Assembly (NCBI RefSeq): GCF_003121405.1
Contig: NZ_QBUY01000008.1
Span: 116,788-180,787, forward strand
Length of the DNA: 64,000 nucleotides
Reading direction: 5' to 3'
Origin: Paraburkholderia sp. C35
Lineage (GTDB): Bacteria; Pseudomonadota; Gammaproteobacteria; Burkholderiales; Burkholderiaceae
Under the pieces are notes generated by a model, which saw nothing but the letters and a program-made list of their open reading frames with translations, was not told the DNA's origin and made no database searches. Of this stretch, positions 9,353 to 17,777 are shown in pieces. Within the stretch, counting starts at the first letter, position 1; every line of letters begins with the position of its first letter. Made by a program: the position numbers and the translations under genes.

Positions 9353-9682
9353 TCAGGCCGCAATCACATTGATGCCCAGCGCTTCGCCGCCCGCTTCGAT
9401 TTCCAGCAGACGATCGACATTCGGATGCGCGCCGGGACGGTTGCGTGCATCGGCTGTATGTTCGGCGAACACGGCGAGGCCATGCGTGGCCGCTTGTGCG
9501 TTGAGCGAGCCGAAGGCGACGCGCAGATAGTTGTACACCGCGAGCGAGCCCTGCTTGCCCGGCTTGTTCTCGATGCTGGCGACCACGGCGCCCTTGCCGT
9601 CGACGAGATCGATGCGCTCGATGCCGTCGATGCCCGGCAGTTGCGCGAGGTTATCCTTGAATACGTTGCCCGGTTGAATCAC
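9353..9682 (-). CDS. Small DUF2322-like protein
   Basis: This 109-residue cytoplasmic protein matches what I recall of the DUF2322 family (start IQPGNVFKDNLAQLPGIDG; central SIENKPGKQGSLAVYNYL). Its role is unknown. The start is GTG at 9682 with GGAG seven bases upstream; no ATG lies nearby. It converges on the HD/LuxR gene with 16 nt between stop codons. Confidence 0.65.
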   Translation of the reverse strand: MIQPGNVFKDNLAQLPGIDGIERIDLVDGKGAVVASIENKPGKQGSLAVYNYLRVAFGSLNAQAATHGLAVFAEHTADARNRPGAHPNVDRLLEIEAGGEALGINVIAA

Positions 9683-10006
9683 TGAAACACTCCATCGTTC
9701 GAAAATGACTGGCGGGCCGTATCTTATCCGATTCGTTATCCGGTCCGGTCGGTCGATTCAGTTCGCCGGCTGATCGTCTAGCGCCGGAGTTTGCATACGA
9801 TGACCGTCTTTCGAGCGACTGTGCGCGTCGGACCCCAATGCGAACCGGCTTGTCCAAAACGCTCATCAGCAACATTGCCCGATCGACGTTAAAATTGCCC
9901 GCTTGAATTCCGTCCGTATCTTCGAGCGCGCCAACGTTTGCCGCGTACGGGTCCCATGCCTTCGTCGAAGGCAGACCAACGAGTCAGTAGCAAGGGAACG
10001 ACTTCA
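9683..10006. other. Intergenic region upstream of the sigma-factor operon
   Basis: This 324-nt gap separates the divergent small gene and the sigma-factor gene. I see no convincing gene in it; the short open frames have poor coding character. It should hold both promoters, but no clear ECF-type or sigma-70 hexamer pair could be fixed. Confidence 0.4.
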
Positions 10007-10555
10007 ATGACAGGCGCAGACTTGTCCAGCATGCTGCCCGATATGCTTCCAAGGCTGTGGGCATTCGCATTGCGCATTTCCGGCGACCAGCACGACGCTG
10101 AAGATCTCGTTCAGCGCGCGTGCGTGCGCGGGCTGGAACGCGCGCATCAGCTTCAGGCGGACACCGCACCGCTCAGCTGGATGTTTTCGATCGTCCATTC
10201 CACATGGATCAACGAGTTGCGCGCGCGCTCCGTGCGCAGCCGCTCCAGCATGGACTGGGACGACGACTTCCTTGAAACGGTCGAAGATCCGAAGGCGCGC
10301 ACGCCCGAGCAGATCACGATGAACGCGCAGATCATCGAAGCGGTGCAGCGCCTGCCCGAAGCGCAGCGCGCGGTGATGCTGCTGGTGGCCGTCGAAGGCT
10401 TGAGCTATAGCGAAACGGCCGAAGCGCTCGAAGTCCCCATCGGCACCGTGATGAGCCGCCTGTCGCGCGCACGTCAGGCCATCGGCGCGCTGTTCACGGG
10501 CAAGGCCGCGCAACCGGCGAAGGTCGCGGCACTCGGCAAGGACTCGGCATCATGA
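10007..10555 (+). CDS. ECF RNA polymerase sigma factor
   Basis: This 182-residue sigma-70-family protein has region 2 (about 15-80, with DAEDLVQRACVRGLE) and region 4 (about 115-165, with LPEAQRAVMLLVAVEGLSYSE and an HTH ending GTVMSRLSRAR). The ATG at 10007 follows AAGGGA; in-frame starts at 9938 and 9956 would add a non-conserved leader. Its stop overlaps the anti-sigma start in an ATGA. The operon continues to a second anti-sigma-like gene and a peroxidase, so an oxidative or membrane stress signal is a reasonable guess. Confidence 0.9.
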   Translation: MTGADLSSMLPDMLPRLWAFALRISGDQHDAEDLVQRACVRGLERAHQLQADTAPLSWMFSIVHSTWINELRARSVRSRSSMDWDDDFLETVEDPKARTPEQITMNAQIIEAVQRLPEAQRAVMLLVAVEGLSYSETAEALEVPIGTVMSRLSRARQAIGALFTGKAAQPAKVAALGKDSAS

Positions 10556-11490
10556 AAGTCGACGACATCATGCTGATGGCCTACGTGGACGGCGAACTCG
10601 ACATCGAGGAGCGCCGCGAGATCGAACGCGAGCTGGACGAGTCGCCGGAACTGGCGGAGCGCATCGAACTGTTCCGCGCGTCGAGCCTGCCGTATGACGC
10701 CGCATTCGCGCAGCAGAAGCTGCCGCCCGTGCCTGAATCGCTGACACGCAAGATCGCCGAACTCGCGCGCACGCATGCGAGCGCGACCTCGACCGTGCCG
10801 CCCGGCCCCGCAGCCGATCCCGCCGCCAACGATGCAAGCCTGCCGTCTCGCGCCGGCTTGCCGCCGTCCACGCCCGTGCGTTCGCGGATGCGCTTTTCGG
10901 CGCCGTGGCTCGCGGCGGCGTTCGCGGCCGGCGTGGTGTGCTGCACGATCGGCTTGCGCGTGGCGTCGGATGTACCCGGCCTGCTGCCGGGCAGTGCAGC
11001 CACGGTTGCGTCCGCGCAGCCCGCTTCGTCGTGGGTGATGGCGGCGGCTGGCTATCAGGCGCTTTATTCGCGCGATACGGTGGCCGTCACGACCGATGCG
11101 GCCGTATCGGCGAAAACGGTCGCCGATATCCGGCAGATCGACGGATTGCCCGTGCGTGTGCCGGATCTCAGCGCACAAGGCCTGACGTTCAAGCGCATCC
11201 AGCGCCTGCACTTCCACGACAAGCCGCTCGTGCAGATCGTCTATCTGCCGAAAACGGGCGGCCCGGTCGCGCTGTGCGTGGTCAAGGACGCGAAGCCGGA
11301 TCAGTCGATTGCGCAACAGAAGGTCGATGGCATGGACGTCGTGACATGGCGCCAGTCGGAATTGAGCTATGCGCTGATCGGCACGGCGGGCGACGTCGAT
11401 CTCGACAAGCTCGGCAAGCTGATCGCGAAGCGCGATGTGGATGCGATGTTCGGCCAGGCGGTGCTGCCGGTTTCGACTGTGGCAGGTTGA
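10552..11490 (+). CDS. Membrane anti-sigma factor
   Basis: This 312-residue protein has an anti-sigma-like N terminus (MKVDDIMLMAYVDGELDIEE, a helical sigma-binding region), one transmembrane segment (about 117-136, containing Cys-Cys) and a periplasmic C-terminal domain of about 170 residues. No HxxxCxxC zinc motif is visible. The ATGA overlap with the sigma gene implies coupled synthesis, which is usual for sigma/anti-sigma pairs. The protein probably holds the sigma factor at the inner membrane until a periplasmic signal is sensed. Confidence 0.82.
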   Translation: MKVDDIMLMAYVDGELDIEERREIERELDESPELAERIELFRASSLPYDAAFAQQKLPPVPESLTRKIAELARTHASATSTVPPGPAADPAANDASLPSRAGLPPSTPVRSRMRFSAPWLAAAFAAGVVCCTIGLRVASDVPGLLPGSAATVASAQPASSWVMAAAGYQALYSRDTVAVTTDAAVSAKTVADIRQIDGLPVRVPDLSAQGLTFKRIQRLHFHDKPLVQIVYLPKTGGPVALCVVKDAKPDQSIAQQKVDGMDVVTWRQSELSYALIGTAGDVDLDKLGKLIAKRDVDAMFGQAVLPVSTVAG

Positions 11491-11497
11491 CGCCGGG

Positions 11498-11602
11498 TGC
11501 GGCGCGCTTCGCGCCGCAGCACATCAAATCGGCGGATTGACGCCCTGTTTGTAGACAGAACGTTATACTTGACAGTCAGATAGCTGTGACAGCGCTGTGA
11601 CA
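11498..11602 (+). promoter_or_regulatory. Hairpin and direct repeats before the second anti-sigma-like gene
   Basis: TGCGGCGCG (11498-11506) pairs with CGCGCCGCA (11510-11518), a nine-base-pair hairpin without a T run. Downstream, CTGTGACA occurs twice (11584-11591 and 11595-11602), starts eleven bases apart, close to one helical turn. The stretch probably contains the promoter and a regulator site for the gene at 11649. The assignment rests on position alone. Confidence 0.4.
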
Positions 11603-11648
11603 TGAACCATTTCGAGTGTTACGGCACTCCCGATCAAGGCCCGAGCGT

Positions 11649-12617
11649 ATGAAAGTCGACGATACCGTGCTGATGGCGTATGTCGACGACGAACTGTCGC
11701 CGAACGAACGTCAGCAGATCGAAGACGAACTCCGCGCCCACGCGGAGCTCGCGGATAAGGTCGCCCTCTTCCAGGCCTCGCGCCTGACGTATCGCGAAGC
11801 CTTCGCCACGCAGAAATTGCCGCCCGTTCCCGCGAGCCTCATCAGGCGCGTGGATGATCTGATCCGCGCGCAGACGGAAGCGGCGCGGATCAGCGCCGCT
11901 GCGCAAGCGCAGGCGGCTGCCGCGCCCGTCGCGAGCGCGCAAGCTGCGAACATGCCCGGCGCCAACGACGCCGCCATCCAGCACAGCGCGCAATTGCCCC
12001 CGTCCGCGCCCGTGCGTTCGCGGCTGCGTATCGCGCCCGCATGGCTGGCCGTCGCGTTTGTCGGCGGTGCGTTCTGCTGCGGTGTCGTGTTGCGTCTCGC
12101 GCCCGGTGTCGGTTTCGGCGATACGGGCAAGCCGGCGGGCAGCGCCACCACCGTCGCGTCGTCGACGATGGGCTCGCTGCCGTGGGTACAGGTCGCAGCG
12201 AGCTATCAGCAACTCTATTCACGGGACACTGTCGCGCATCTCTGGCCCGATGAATCCGACGCGCAAAGCACCGTCGATGAAATCCGCAACCAGGACGGCA
12301 TCGCGCTGCGTGTGCCCGATCTGAGCAAGGCGGGGCTGCGCTTCATCCGTGTGCAGCGGCTGAAATTCCACGGGCGTCCGTTGGTGCAGATCGTCTATCT
12401 GCCGCAGAAGGGCGACCCGGTCGCACTGTGTGTGATCAAGGAAGACAAGCCCAATCAGAGCGTCGCATCGTCGCGCGTCGACACCATGAACGTCGTCACG
12501 TGGCGCGAGTCCAATCTCGGCTACGCGTTGATCGGCGCAACCAGCAACGGCGAACTCGCGCCGCTCGGCAAAGAGATCGCCGAACGCCGCTTCGATCCGC
12601 TGTTCGGATCGGTTTGA
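11649..12617 (+). CDS. Second anti-sigma-like membrane protein, paralogue of its neighbour
   Basis: This 322-residue protein is clearly a paralogue of the one encoded just upstream: same start (MKVDDTVLMAYVDDELSPNE), same LPPVPASL motif near 58-65, one transmembrane segment (about 130-149, again with Cys-Cys) and a similar periplasmic domain ending in a shared QIVYLP-x-K-G-x-PVALCV stretch. No sigma-factor gene accompanies it. It may bind the same sigma factor, bind another one elsewhere, or act in signal sensing. The ATG at 11649 is chosen to match the paralogue; the frame is open a little further upstream. Confidence 0.78.
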   Translation: MKVDDTVLMAYVDDELSPNERQQIEDELRAHAELADKVALFQASRLTYREAFATQKLPPVPASLIRRVDDLIRAQTEAARISAAAQAQAAAAPVASAQAANMPGANDAAIQHSAQLPPSAPVRSRLRIAPAWLAVAFVGGAFCCGVVLRLAPGVGFGDTGKPAGSATTVASSTMGSLPWVQVAASYQQLYSRDTVAHLWPDESDAQSTVDEIRNQDGIALRVPDLSKAGLRFIRVQRLKFHGRPLVQIVYLPQKGDPVALCVIKEDKPNQSVASSRVDTMNVVTWRESNLGYALIGATSNGELAPLGKEIAERRFDPLFGSV

Positions 12618-12677
12618 ATTCCATTTGAGTTTTCTTCGATGCTGCGCGCAGTCGCGCGCAGCATCCGTTGTCGATTC

Positions 12678-13730
12678 ATGTCCAGATTTCCCTTTCGCAT
12701 CGTTGCGGGCGGCGCGCTCGCTGTCATCGCGCTCGGCTCGATTGCCGGCGCGTATGCCTACACGCATGGCCTGACGGGCCTGCTTGGCACGCAGCCTTCG
12801 GCTGACCAGATCATCGACCGCTTCGAAGCCGTATCGGGCAAGCATCCGGGCTTTCGCCGCAACCATGCCAAAGGCGTGTGCGTGACAGGCTATTTCGACA
12901 GTAACGGCAGCGCCGCCCCGCTTTCGCGCGCCAGCGTGTTCGCGTCTGGCCGGTCGCAGGTCGTGGGACGGCTGTCGATTGGCGGAGGCAATCCCGCGCA
13001 GGCCGACGGCGCATCGAACGTCCGCAGTCTCGCGCTGCGTATCGTCACGCCGGGCGGCGCCGAATGGCGCACGGCGATGAACTCCGCGCCCATCTTTCCC
13101 GTGCGTTCGCCCGAGGCGCTCTTCGAGATGCTCGCCGCCTCACGCAAGGCGCGCGACGCAACCACATATGGCGACAACCCCGGCATGGATGCCTTCATGC
13201 AGACGCATCCGGAAACGGCGCGCTTCGATCGATGGCTGCACGATCACCCGCCGTCATCGGGCTTCGACAATGCCGCGTACTACAGTGTCGCCGCGTTCCG
13301 GCTGATCGACCGCGACGGTCACGCGCAGGACGTGCGCTGGCGCGTCGAACCCGACGACGCCTACAGGCCGCTCGCCGACGCCCAGACGCACGACACCGAT
13401 TTCCTCGAGCGCGGTCTCTCCGAGCGTTTGCAGCAAGGCCCGGTGCGCTGGCACATGGTGATCACGCTGGCGCAGCCGGGCGACGTCACGAACGATTCGA
13501 CGCGCCTGTGGCCCGCAAATCGGACGCAGATCGATGTGGGGACACTCGTAGTGCAGCGTGAGGAACCGCAGATCGACGGGCCTTGCCGCGACATCAGCTT
13601 CGATCCGCTGACACTGCCCGACGGCATCGCGCCATCCGACGATCCCTTGCTCAAGGCCCGCTCGGCCGCATATGCGGAATCGCATGCACGCCGCGTGCAG
13701 GAAGAACAGCGCTACGCGACACGCAAGTAA
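12678..13730 (+). CDS. Membrane-anchored catalase-related peroxidase (SrpA-like)
   Basis: This 350-residue protein of the catalase-related peroxidase group is shorter than true catalases. An N-terminal hydrophobic segment (about 6-30) anchors or exports it. The haem-pocket region begins HPGFRRNHAKGVCVTGYF, with the distal histidine in the RNHAKG motif, and the RSLALRIV-x-PGG and FP-VRSPEALFEM stretches follow the catalase core. It lies 60 nt after the second anti-sigma-like gene and is probably in the same operon, which suggests that the sigma system answers peroxide or another periplasmic oxidant. Confidence 0.85.
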   Translation: MSRFPFRIVAGGALAVIALGSIAGAYAYTHGLTGLLGTQPSADQIIDRFEAVSGKHPGFRRNHAKGVCVTGYFDSNGSAAPLSRASVFASGRSQVVGRLSIGGGNPAQADGASNVRSLALRIVTPGGAEWRTAMNSAPIFPVRSPEALFEMLAASRKARDATTYGDNPGMDAFMQTHPETARFDRWLHDHPPSSGFDNAAYYSVAAFRLIDRDGHAQDVRWRVEPDDAYRPLADAQTHDTDFLERGLSERLQQGPVRWHMVITLAQPGDVTNDSTRLWPANRTQIDVGTLVVQREEPQIDGPCRDISFDPLTLPDGIAPSDDPLLKARSAAYAESHARRVQEEQRYATRK

Positions 13731-14078
13731 GTTCGCTTGCCCCAGATAGTGGGTTCGACGCAGCGGCAAAGTCACCTCCGTTACGTTTCGCTGCCTGTCT
13801 TTCTGCGAAGCCAGCACAAAAAATTTTTCGCATTTCGCGTGCGCCCGCAACCAATCCGATGCCACTCGCATTGCACGCACCGCTGCAAGCCCTTGTGCGG
13901 CAAGCGTTTTTCAACGACTCATGCGTGTCGCGTGTCGATTGATAAGTCGATGGAATAGTCGCTTGCTATCAGGTGTTGTGTATTGCGAGAGCACTGCAAA
14001 CATAGACAGCGCCTCAAGACCAGAACGACGGGGGATAACGGCGCGCACGGGCCGCGCCGCGATGGTTATGGAGCCGAC
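13731..14078. other. Intergenic region before the HrpG-like regulator
   Basis: No gene is supported in these 348 nt. It is less G+C rich than the flanks, with an AAAAAATTTTT tract at 13818-13828. It marks the boundary between the sigma-factor operon and the type III secretion region. No TTCG-N16-TTCG box is present. Confidence 0.5.
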
Positions 14079-14810
14079 ATGCGAATCGCCTTTTTCACTT
14101 TCAGCGACGTGCTGTACAAGCAGATCAGCGAGTCATTCGAACAGAATGGCATCGACTGCGCGCGCTTCACCGACGAGCTTTCGCTGATCCGCTTCCTGCA
14201 ACGCAACTCGGCCGCACTCGTCATCTTCGATGCGACGCAAAGCCAGATTCCCGCGCTCGCGACGCTCAAGTGGCGCACCTGCCATTTCCGCACCGATCTG
14301 CCTGTGATGATGATCGGCCGTTCGTGGGACAGCGAAGCCGTGACGGAAGCACTCGACGCAGGCGTCGACGAAGTCGTGATCGGCACCGCGAGTGTCGCCG
14401 AAATCATGGCGCGTGCGCGGCGCTCGATCGCGCGCTGCCGCGGCTCGCGTGTGGGCGACCGGCTGACGGTGGCGGGTTATACGATCGACCGCAGCGCGCG
14501 CACAGTGTGTTTCGGCGACCGTTGCGTGTCGCTGACCGCGCGCGAACTGAGCCTCGCGTGGCTGCTGTTCATGACCGCCGGCGCGCTGATGAGCCGCGAG
14601 CAGCTCGCAAACGCCGTGTGGGGCAAGGATGCCGATCTCGCGGGGCGTTCGCACGAACAGCACATCTACAAGCTGCGTTCGAAGCTCGCACTGGATGGCC
14701 GCGACGGTTCGCAACTGAAGACGGTCTACTCGCTTGGCTACGTGTTCGTCGCGCGGCAGGACGAGGCGACCGACGAGGCGGCTGACCGCGCGCAGGCGAT
14801 TGCCGCGTGA
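14079..14810 (+). CDS. hrpG: OmpR-family regulator resembling HrpG
   Basis: This 243-residue protein has an atypical receiver domain (1-115) and an OmpR-type winged helix (about 125-225; LTARELSLAWLLFMTAGALMSREQL). The usual acidic pair near the N terminus is missing (RIAFFTFSDVLYK), although VIFDAT keeps an aspartate at the phospho-acceptor strand. HrpG of Ralstonia and Xanthomonas is an OmpR-family protein that sits above HrpB/HrpX in the T3SS cascade, and this gene borders the hrp cluster. The start at 14079 avoids a long, unlikely leader. Assignment to HrpG rests on family plus location. Confidence 0.7.
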   Translation: MRIAFFTFSDVLYKQISESFEQNGIDCARFTDELSLIRFLQRNSAALVIFDATQSQIPALATLKWRTCHFRTDLPVMMIGRSWDSEAVTEALDAGVDEVVIGTASVAEIMARARRSIARCRGSRVGDRLTVAGYTIDRSARTVCFGDRCVSLTARELSLAWLLFMTAGALMSREQLANAVWGKDADLAGRSHEQHIYKLRSKLALDGRDGSQLKTVYSLGYVFVARQDEATDEAADRAQAIAA

Positions 14811-14840
14811 GCCGGCACACGAGCACGCCTGCGCGCCTGT

Positions 14841-16712
14841 CTAACGGCGAGCGAACGCCGACGTCAGACGGCTGGTCGTGGCCTTCTGCGCCGCGTCGTC
14901 TTTCGCGAAATCGGCATTGCCGCCGTACGTGGCCTTATCCGGGTCTTGCGCCAGCTTCGTTTCGATCGACATTTCGACCATGCGCTGCATCGTGTAGATC
15001 GATTCGCTGCGTCCCATGCCCGTATCGCGCAGCAACTGGTACGCGTTCTTCATGCCGGGGTCGGCGTCGATCAGTCTCGCGAACTGCTTTGTGCGCGTCT
15101 GTCGCGTGCCGCCGCTTTGCATGAGCGTGTTCCATTCTTTTGCGAGCGCCTGCTGTTTGTCCGGGTCACCCAGACCCATCTGATATTCGACGACGGCATG
15201 CGCGTGCTTGCCCACCAGATCGCGCGTTTCTTTCTTTGCAGCGGTGGACTTTCTGTCGTCGATCATCGTGCCGGGGAAGATCTTGCCGTAGCGCTCGGCG
15301 CCCGCCTGCGTGCGTGCCTGTTGTCGGAACGCGAGATGCGTGTCCTTGATGACCTTGTCGCGTGCGTCGCCGAGATCGTCGAAGGCCTGCTTCATTTGCG
15401 TGTCCGCGTGCGGCCCGACCATGGAATCGGCGAATGCGTTGCGCTTTTGCAGTTCGAAGCTGCCCGCGACTTCGGCCTTTTCGTCGCGCATGCGCTGCTT
15501 GAGTCCACGGATGCCCTTGCCGACATCGAGCGCGCCTGCACCCGCGAGCGCACTGCCCGCGATGCGCTCGCTGGCCGCCGTTCCCGCTGCGTGCGAGCCT
15601 GCCGCTGCCACGGAGGCGCCATGCGTGCCGACGGCCGTCGCAGTGGCCGCGCCAATCGCGACCGTATTGCGAATGAACTCGTAGGCCGCGCGATTGCCCT
15701 GCTTTGCAGCGACATCGTCCTTGAGGAAAGCGGTGAGCAGCACGTTTTTCGCGTGCGCGGCTTCGTTCTTCAACTCGTGATCATCCGAGGCGGCGAGTTT
15801 GCGCACGGCCTCCATGTCGTATTCGAGGTCGGCGTTCGGCTGCGTCCTGGCCGGCGCCTTGCCTTTGGAATTCGTGAAGACGTCGCTGGCTTTCTGGATG
15901 CCGTTCTTCCGTTTGAAGATCATCGTTTCCGGGCGCATCGCGACGCCGTTGTCGACGTCGGTTTTGAACTTCTGCAGATCGTGCTGCAAGAGATGATCGA
16001 GTTGCTCGCCATAGCGTTGCTTGCGCTCGCGTGCCGCAAAAAACGCGTGGCCGTTGACCATCGCACCCACCGCTTCGTGCGCGGCAGTCAGGCTGCCGCC
16101 CACCACGGCACCCGTCGCGGCGCCCACGGTCGTGTGCGTGCTAATTCCGATTGCGCCCGCAACGGAAGCATCCGGGCGCAGCTTGTTGGTCTCCAGCAGC
16201 GTGAAGCCCGGCTTGTCGCGATACACGGGTTGGCCGAGATGCTGCGATCGCGCGGGCAGCTTGAACCCCGGATCTTGCGGGCCGTCGTTTGACGCCGCTT
16301 CGACGGTCCCCGCGATGGACGGCGCACGCGATGGTGGCTGCGATGGCGCGCCAGGCGCGGTGAGTGGCGTTGTTGCCGGTGCCGCGCCAAGACGCGAAGG
16401 CCCGGCTTCATCGGACGCGGGTGGCAGCGGCGGCAATGCCTTGTCGGTCGATATCGCCGGCCTCGGCCCGCGTTGTGCACCCGATGTGCTGGCGGCGAAC
16501 GTCGCGCCGCTGCGCGAAGTGCGTCCATCGACATGTGCGGATGCAGACGCTTGCGGCCTCAACGGCGCGAGCGGTGTCGCCATCGTGCGCGGCCCGGCTG
16601 GCGGCCGCGGCGAATTCGCTGTTCGCTGCGGCGTCGTGCGAGGCAAATCGGCGCTTGCATCGGATGAGATTCGGGTCGTGTCATGCGTGGTGAGAGTCGG
16701 CGGTTTCAGCAT
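14841..16712 (-). CDS. Candidate T3SS-secreted protein (effector or translocator)
   Basis: I do not recognise this 623-residue protein. Residues 1-150 are rich in Pro, Ser, Thr and Ala and look disordered, as in many type III secretion signals. Two Gly/Ala-rich, weakly hydrophobic segments lie at about 182-219 and 349-397, and the rest is charged helical sequence (for example 400-470 and 480-600). A perfect hrpII box with correctly spaced -10 lies upstream, the same element that precedes the structural hrp genes. The cluster has no obvious HrpF/PopF-type translocon gene, and two hydrophobic segments would fit such a role. It may equally be an effector. Confidence 0.65.
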   Translation of the reverse strand: MLKPPTLTTHDTTRISSDASADLPRTTPQRTANSPRPPAGPRTMATPLAPLRPQASASAHVDGRTSRSGATFAASTSGAQRGPRPAISTDKALPPLPPASDEAGPSRLGAAPATTPLTAPGAPSQPPSRAPSIAGTVEAASNDGPQDPGFKLPARSQHLGQPVYRDKPGFTLLETNKLRPDASVAGAIGISTHTTVGAATGAVVGGSLTAAHEAVGAMVNGHAFFAARERKQRYGEQLDHLLQHDLQKFKTDVDNGVAMRPETMIFKRKNGIQKASDVFTNSKGKAPARTQPNADLEYDMEAVRKLAASDDHELKNEAAHAKNVLLTAFLKDDVAAKQGNRAAYEFIRNTVAIGAATATAVGTHGASVAAAGSHAAGTAASERIAGSALAGAGALDVGKGIRGLKQRMRDEKAEVAGSFELQKRNAFADSMVGPHADTQMKQAFDDLGDARDKVIKDTHLAFRQQARTQAGAERYGKIFPGTMIDDRKSTAAKKETRDLVGKHAHAVVEYQMGLGDPDKQQALAKEWNTLMQSGGTRQTRTKQFARLIDADPGMKNAYQLLRDTGMGRSESIYTMQRMVEMSIETKLAQDPDKATYGGNADFAKDDAAQKATTSRLTSAFARR

Positions 16713-16781
16713 GGCATGGCTCGTCGGCTAGAGGGTTGAACGCGCATGAGGCGGCACAGATCGAGGCGGTCTGATGGCTTC

Positions 16782-16843
16782 ACGATAAGCGCGCTTTGCA
16801 TCTCGCAGCACGCGGCGCGCGAAGCCGGATGCGCAAACGCGAA
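16782..16843 (-). promoter_or_regulatory. hrpII (PIP) box and -10 for the 14841-16712 gene
   Basis: Read on the minus strand: TTCG (16843-16840), 16 nt, TTCG (16823-16820), 32 nt, then TATCGT (16787-16782). HrpB/HrpX-type regulators bind TTCG-N16-TTCG, with a YANNNT -10 at this distance. The coding start is 70 nt beyond the hexamer. Confidence 0.75.
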
Positions 16844-16855
16844 CGCGCGGCGCAC

Positions 16856-16918
16856 TTCGTTTGCAGGTAGCGCCGCTTCGCGTTGCGCGATGGCCGCTTG
16901 CAAGCGTGCCCGTATCCT
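16856..16918 (+). promoter_or_regulatory. Near-consensus hrpII box (N17) for the small-protein/transglycosylase pair
   Basis: TTCG (16856-16859), 17 nt, TTCG (16877-16880), 32 nt, TATCCT (16913-16918). Only the first spacing differs from the other boxes, by one base. It points at the gene starting at 16953 and is divergent from the perfect box at 16782-16843. Activity may be weak or absent. Confidence 0.45.
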
Positions 16919-16952
16919 CGTTGGCATGCTTACGATCGATACGGAGTCAGCC

Positions 16953-17219
16953 ATGCGCCGCTTGATACGCGCTGCCATTGCGCTATCGATTGCGTCGTCC
17001 ACCGTCGCGCATGCGTCTGCGATGCTGCAGGTGAACGCGTATGAAGACAGGATCGAGGCGAGGCGCCTCGAAGCGCATCGCGAGGCGGACCATCGCGAAG
17101 ATGAACGGCGCGAACAGGAACGGCTTGCCGAAGCACGCCGCGAAACGCGGATGGATGCATATAACGCCTGGCTCGCGCGTTGGCACGAGATGCACTCGCG
17201 CGACGGAATAACGCCATGA
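16953..17219 (+). CDS. Small exported charged protein next to the T3SS transglycosylase
   Basis: This 88-residue protein has a signal peptide (about 1-23, ending VAHASA) and a mature part dominated by Glu, Arg and His, likely one long helix (about 30-75). I do not recognise a family. GGAG lies six bases before the ATG at 16953; an in-frame ATG at 16926 is less well placed. It overlaps the lytic transglycosylase gene by ATGA, so the two are made together. A periplasmic partner or chaperone of that enzyme is possible. Confidence 0.6.
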   Translation: MRRLIRAAIALSIASSTVAHASAMLQVNAYEDRIEARRLEAHREADHREDERREQERLAEARRETRMDAYNAWLARWHEMHSRDGITP

Positions 17220-17707
17220 GCCGTCGATACGTTCGCCGCCGCATGACACACGTTGCAGGCGCGCTGCTAGCGCTTCTGGCACTGCCCGCCCACGCCGACT
17301 GCTTCGACGACGCCGCCGCATGGCAGCGTCTGAATCCGTTGATTCTGCGGGCCATTGCATGGCAGGAATCGCATAACCATGCCGATGCGACGCACGCAAA
17401 TGCAAATGGCTCGATCGATTACGGCGTGATGCAGATCAACTCGATCCATCTGCCCGAACTCGCGCGTTATGGCATCCGGCGCGATGCGCTGATGGTGCCG
17501 TGCAAGAACGTCTATATCGCCGCATGGCATCTGCGCAAGCAGGTGGTCCGCTATGGCAACACATGGACGGCCGTCGGTGCCTATCATTCGTCGACGCCCG
17601 CGCTGCGCGACGATTACGCGCGCCGTATCGCGGCCATCATCGAGCGCTGGCAGCGCGATCCCGATCACGCGATACCGGTGACTGCGGCGTCACTTGCTGC
17701 ACGCTAA
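17216..17707 (+). CDS. T3SS-associated lytic transglycosylase (Hpa2/IpgF-like)
   Basis: This 163-residue exported protein has a signal peptide (about 1-27) and an SLT fold. The catalytic glutamate is in IAWQESHNH (residue 51), followed by the family motifs YGVMQINSIH and YHSSTP. Such specialised enzymes open the peptidoglycan for the secretion apparatus. The start at 17216 sits in an ATGA overlap with the small gene upstream. Its place at the edge of the hrp cluster supports the Hpa2 role. Confidence 0.85.
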   Translation: MSRRYVRRRMTHVAGALLALLALPAHADCFDDAAAWQRLNPLILRAIAWQESHNHADATHANANGSIDYGVMQINSIHLPELARYGIRRDALMVPCKNVYIAAWHLRKQVVRYGNTWTAVGAYHSSTPALRDDYARRIAAIIERWQRDPDHAIPVTAASLAAR

Positions 17708-17777
17708 CCGCCCTGCGTGTTAAGGCAGTCAAGCGGCGCACCCGACTGCTCGCGCGCGCCGCTCAACAACCCGTCGA

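Noticed and set aside
9651..9875. Minus-strand open frame overlapping the start of the DUF2322-like gene
   Set aside because: No ribosome-binding site or family features; it runs through an intergenic region and into a gene in another frame.
11570..11576. TTGACA as a sigma-70 -35 for the second anti-sigma-like gene
   Set aside because: No -10-like hexamer lies at 16-18 nt downstream.
16746..16952. Longer version of the small exported protein
   Set aside because: The extra residues lack coding character and cover the divergent promoter region; the signal peptide begins at 16953.
17730..17765. GCGGCGC ... GCGCCGC inverted repeat as a terminator between the transglycosylase and harpin genes
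   Set aside because: The loop is long and there is no T run on either strand.
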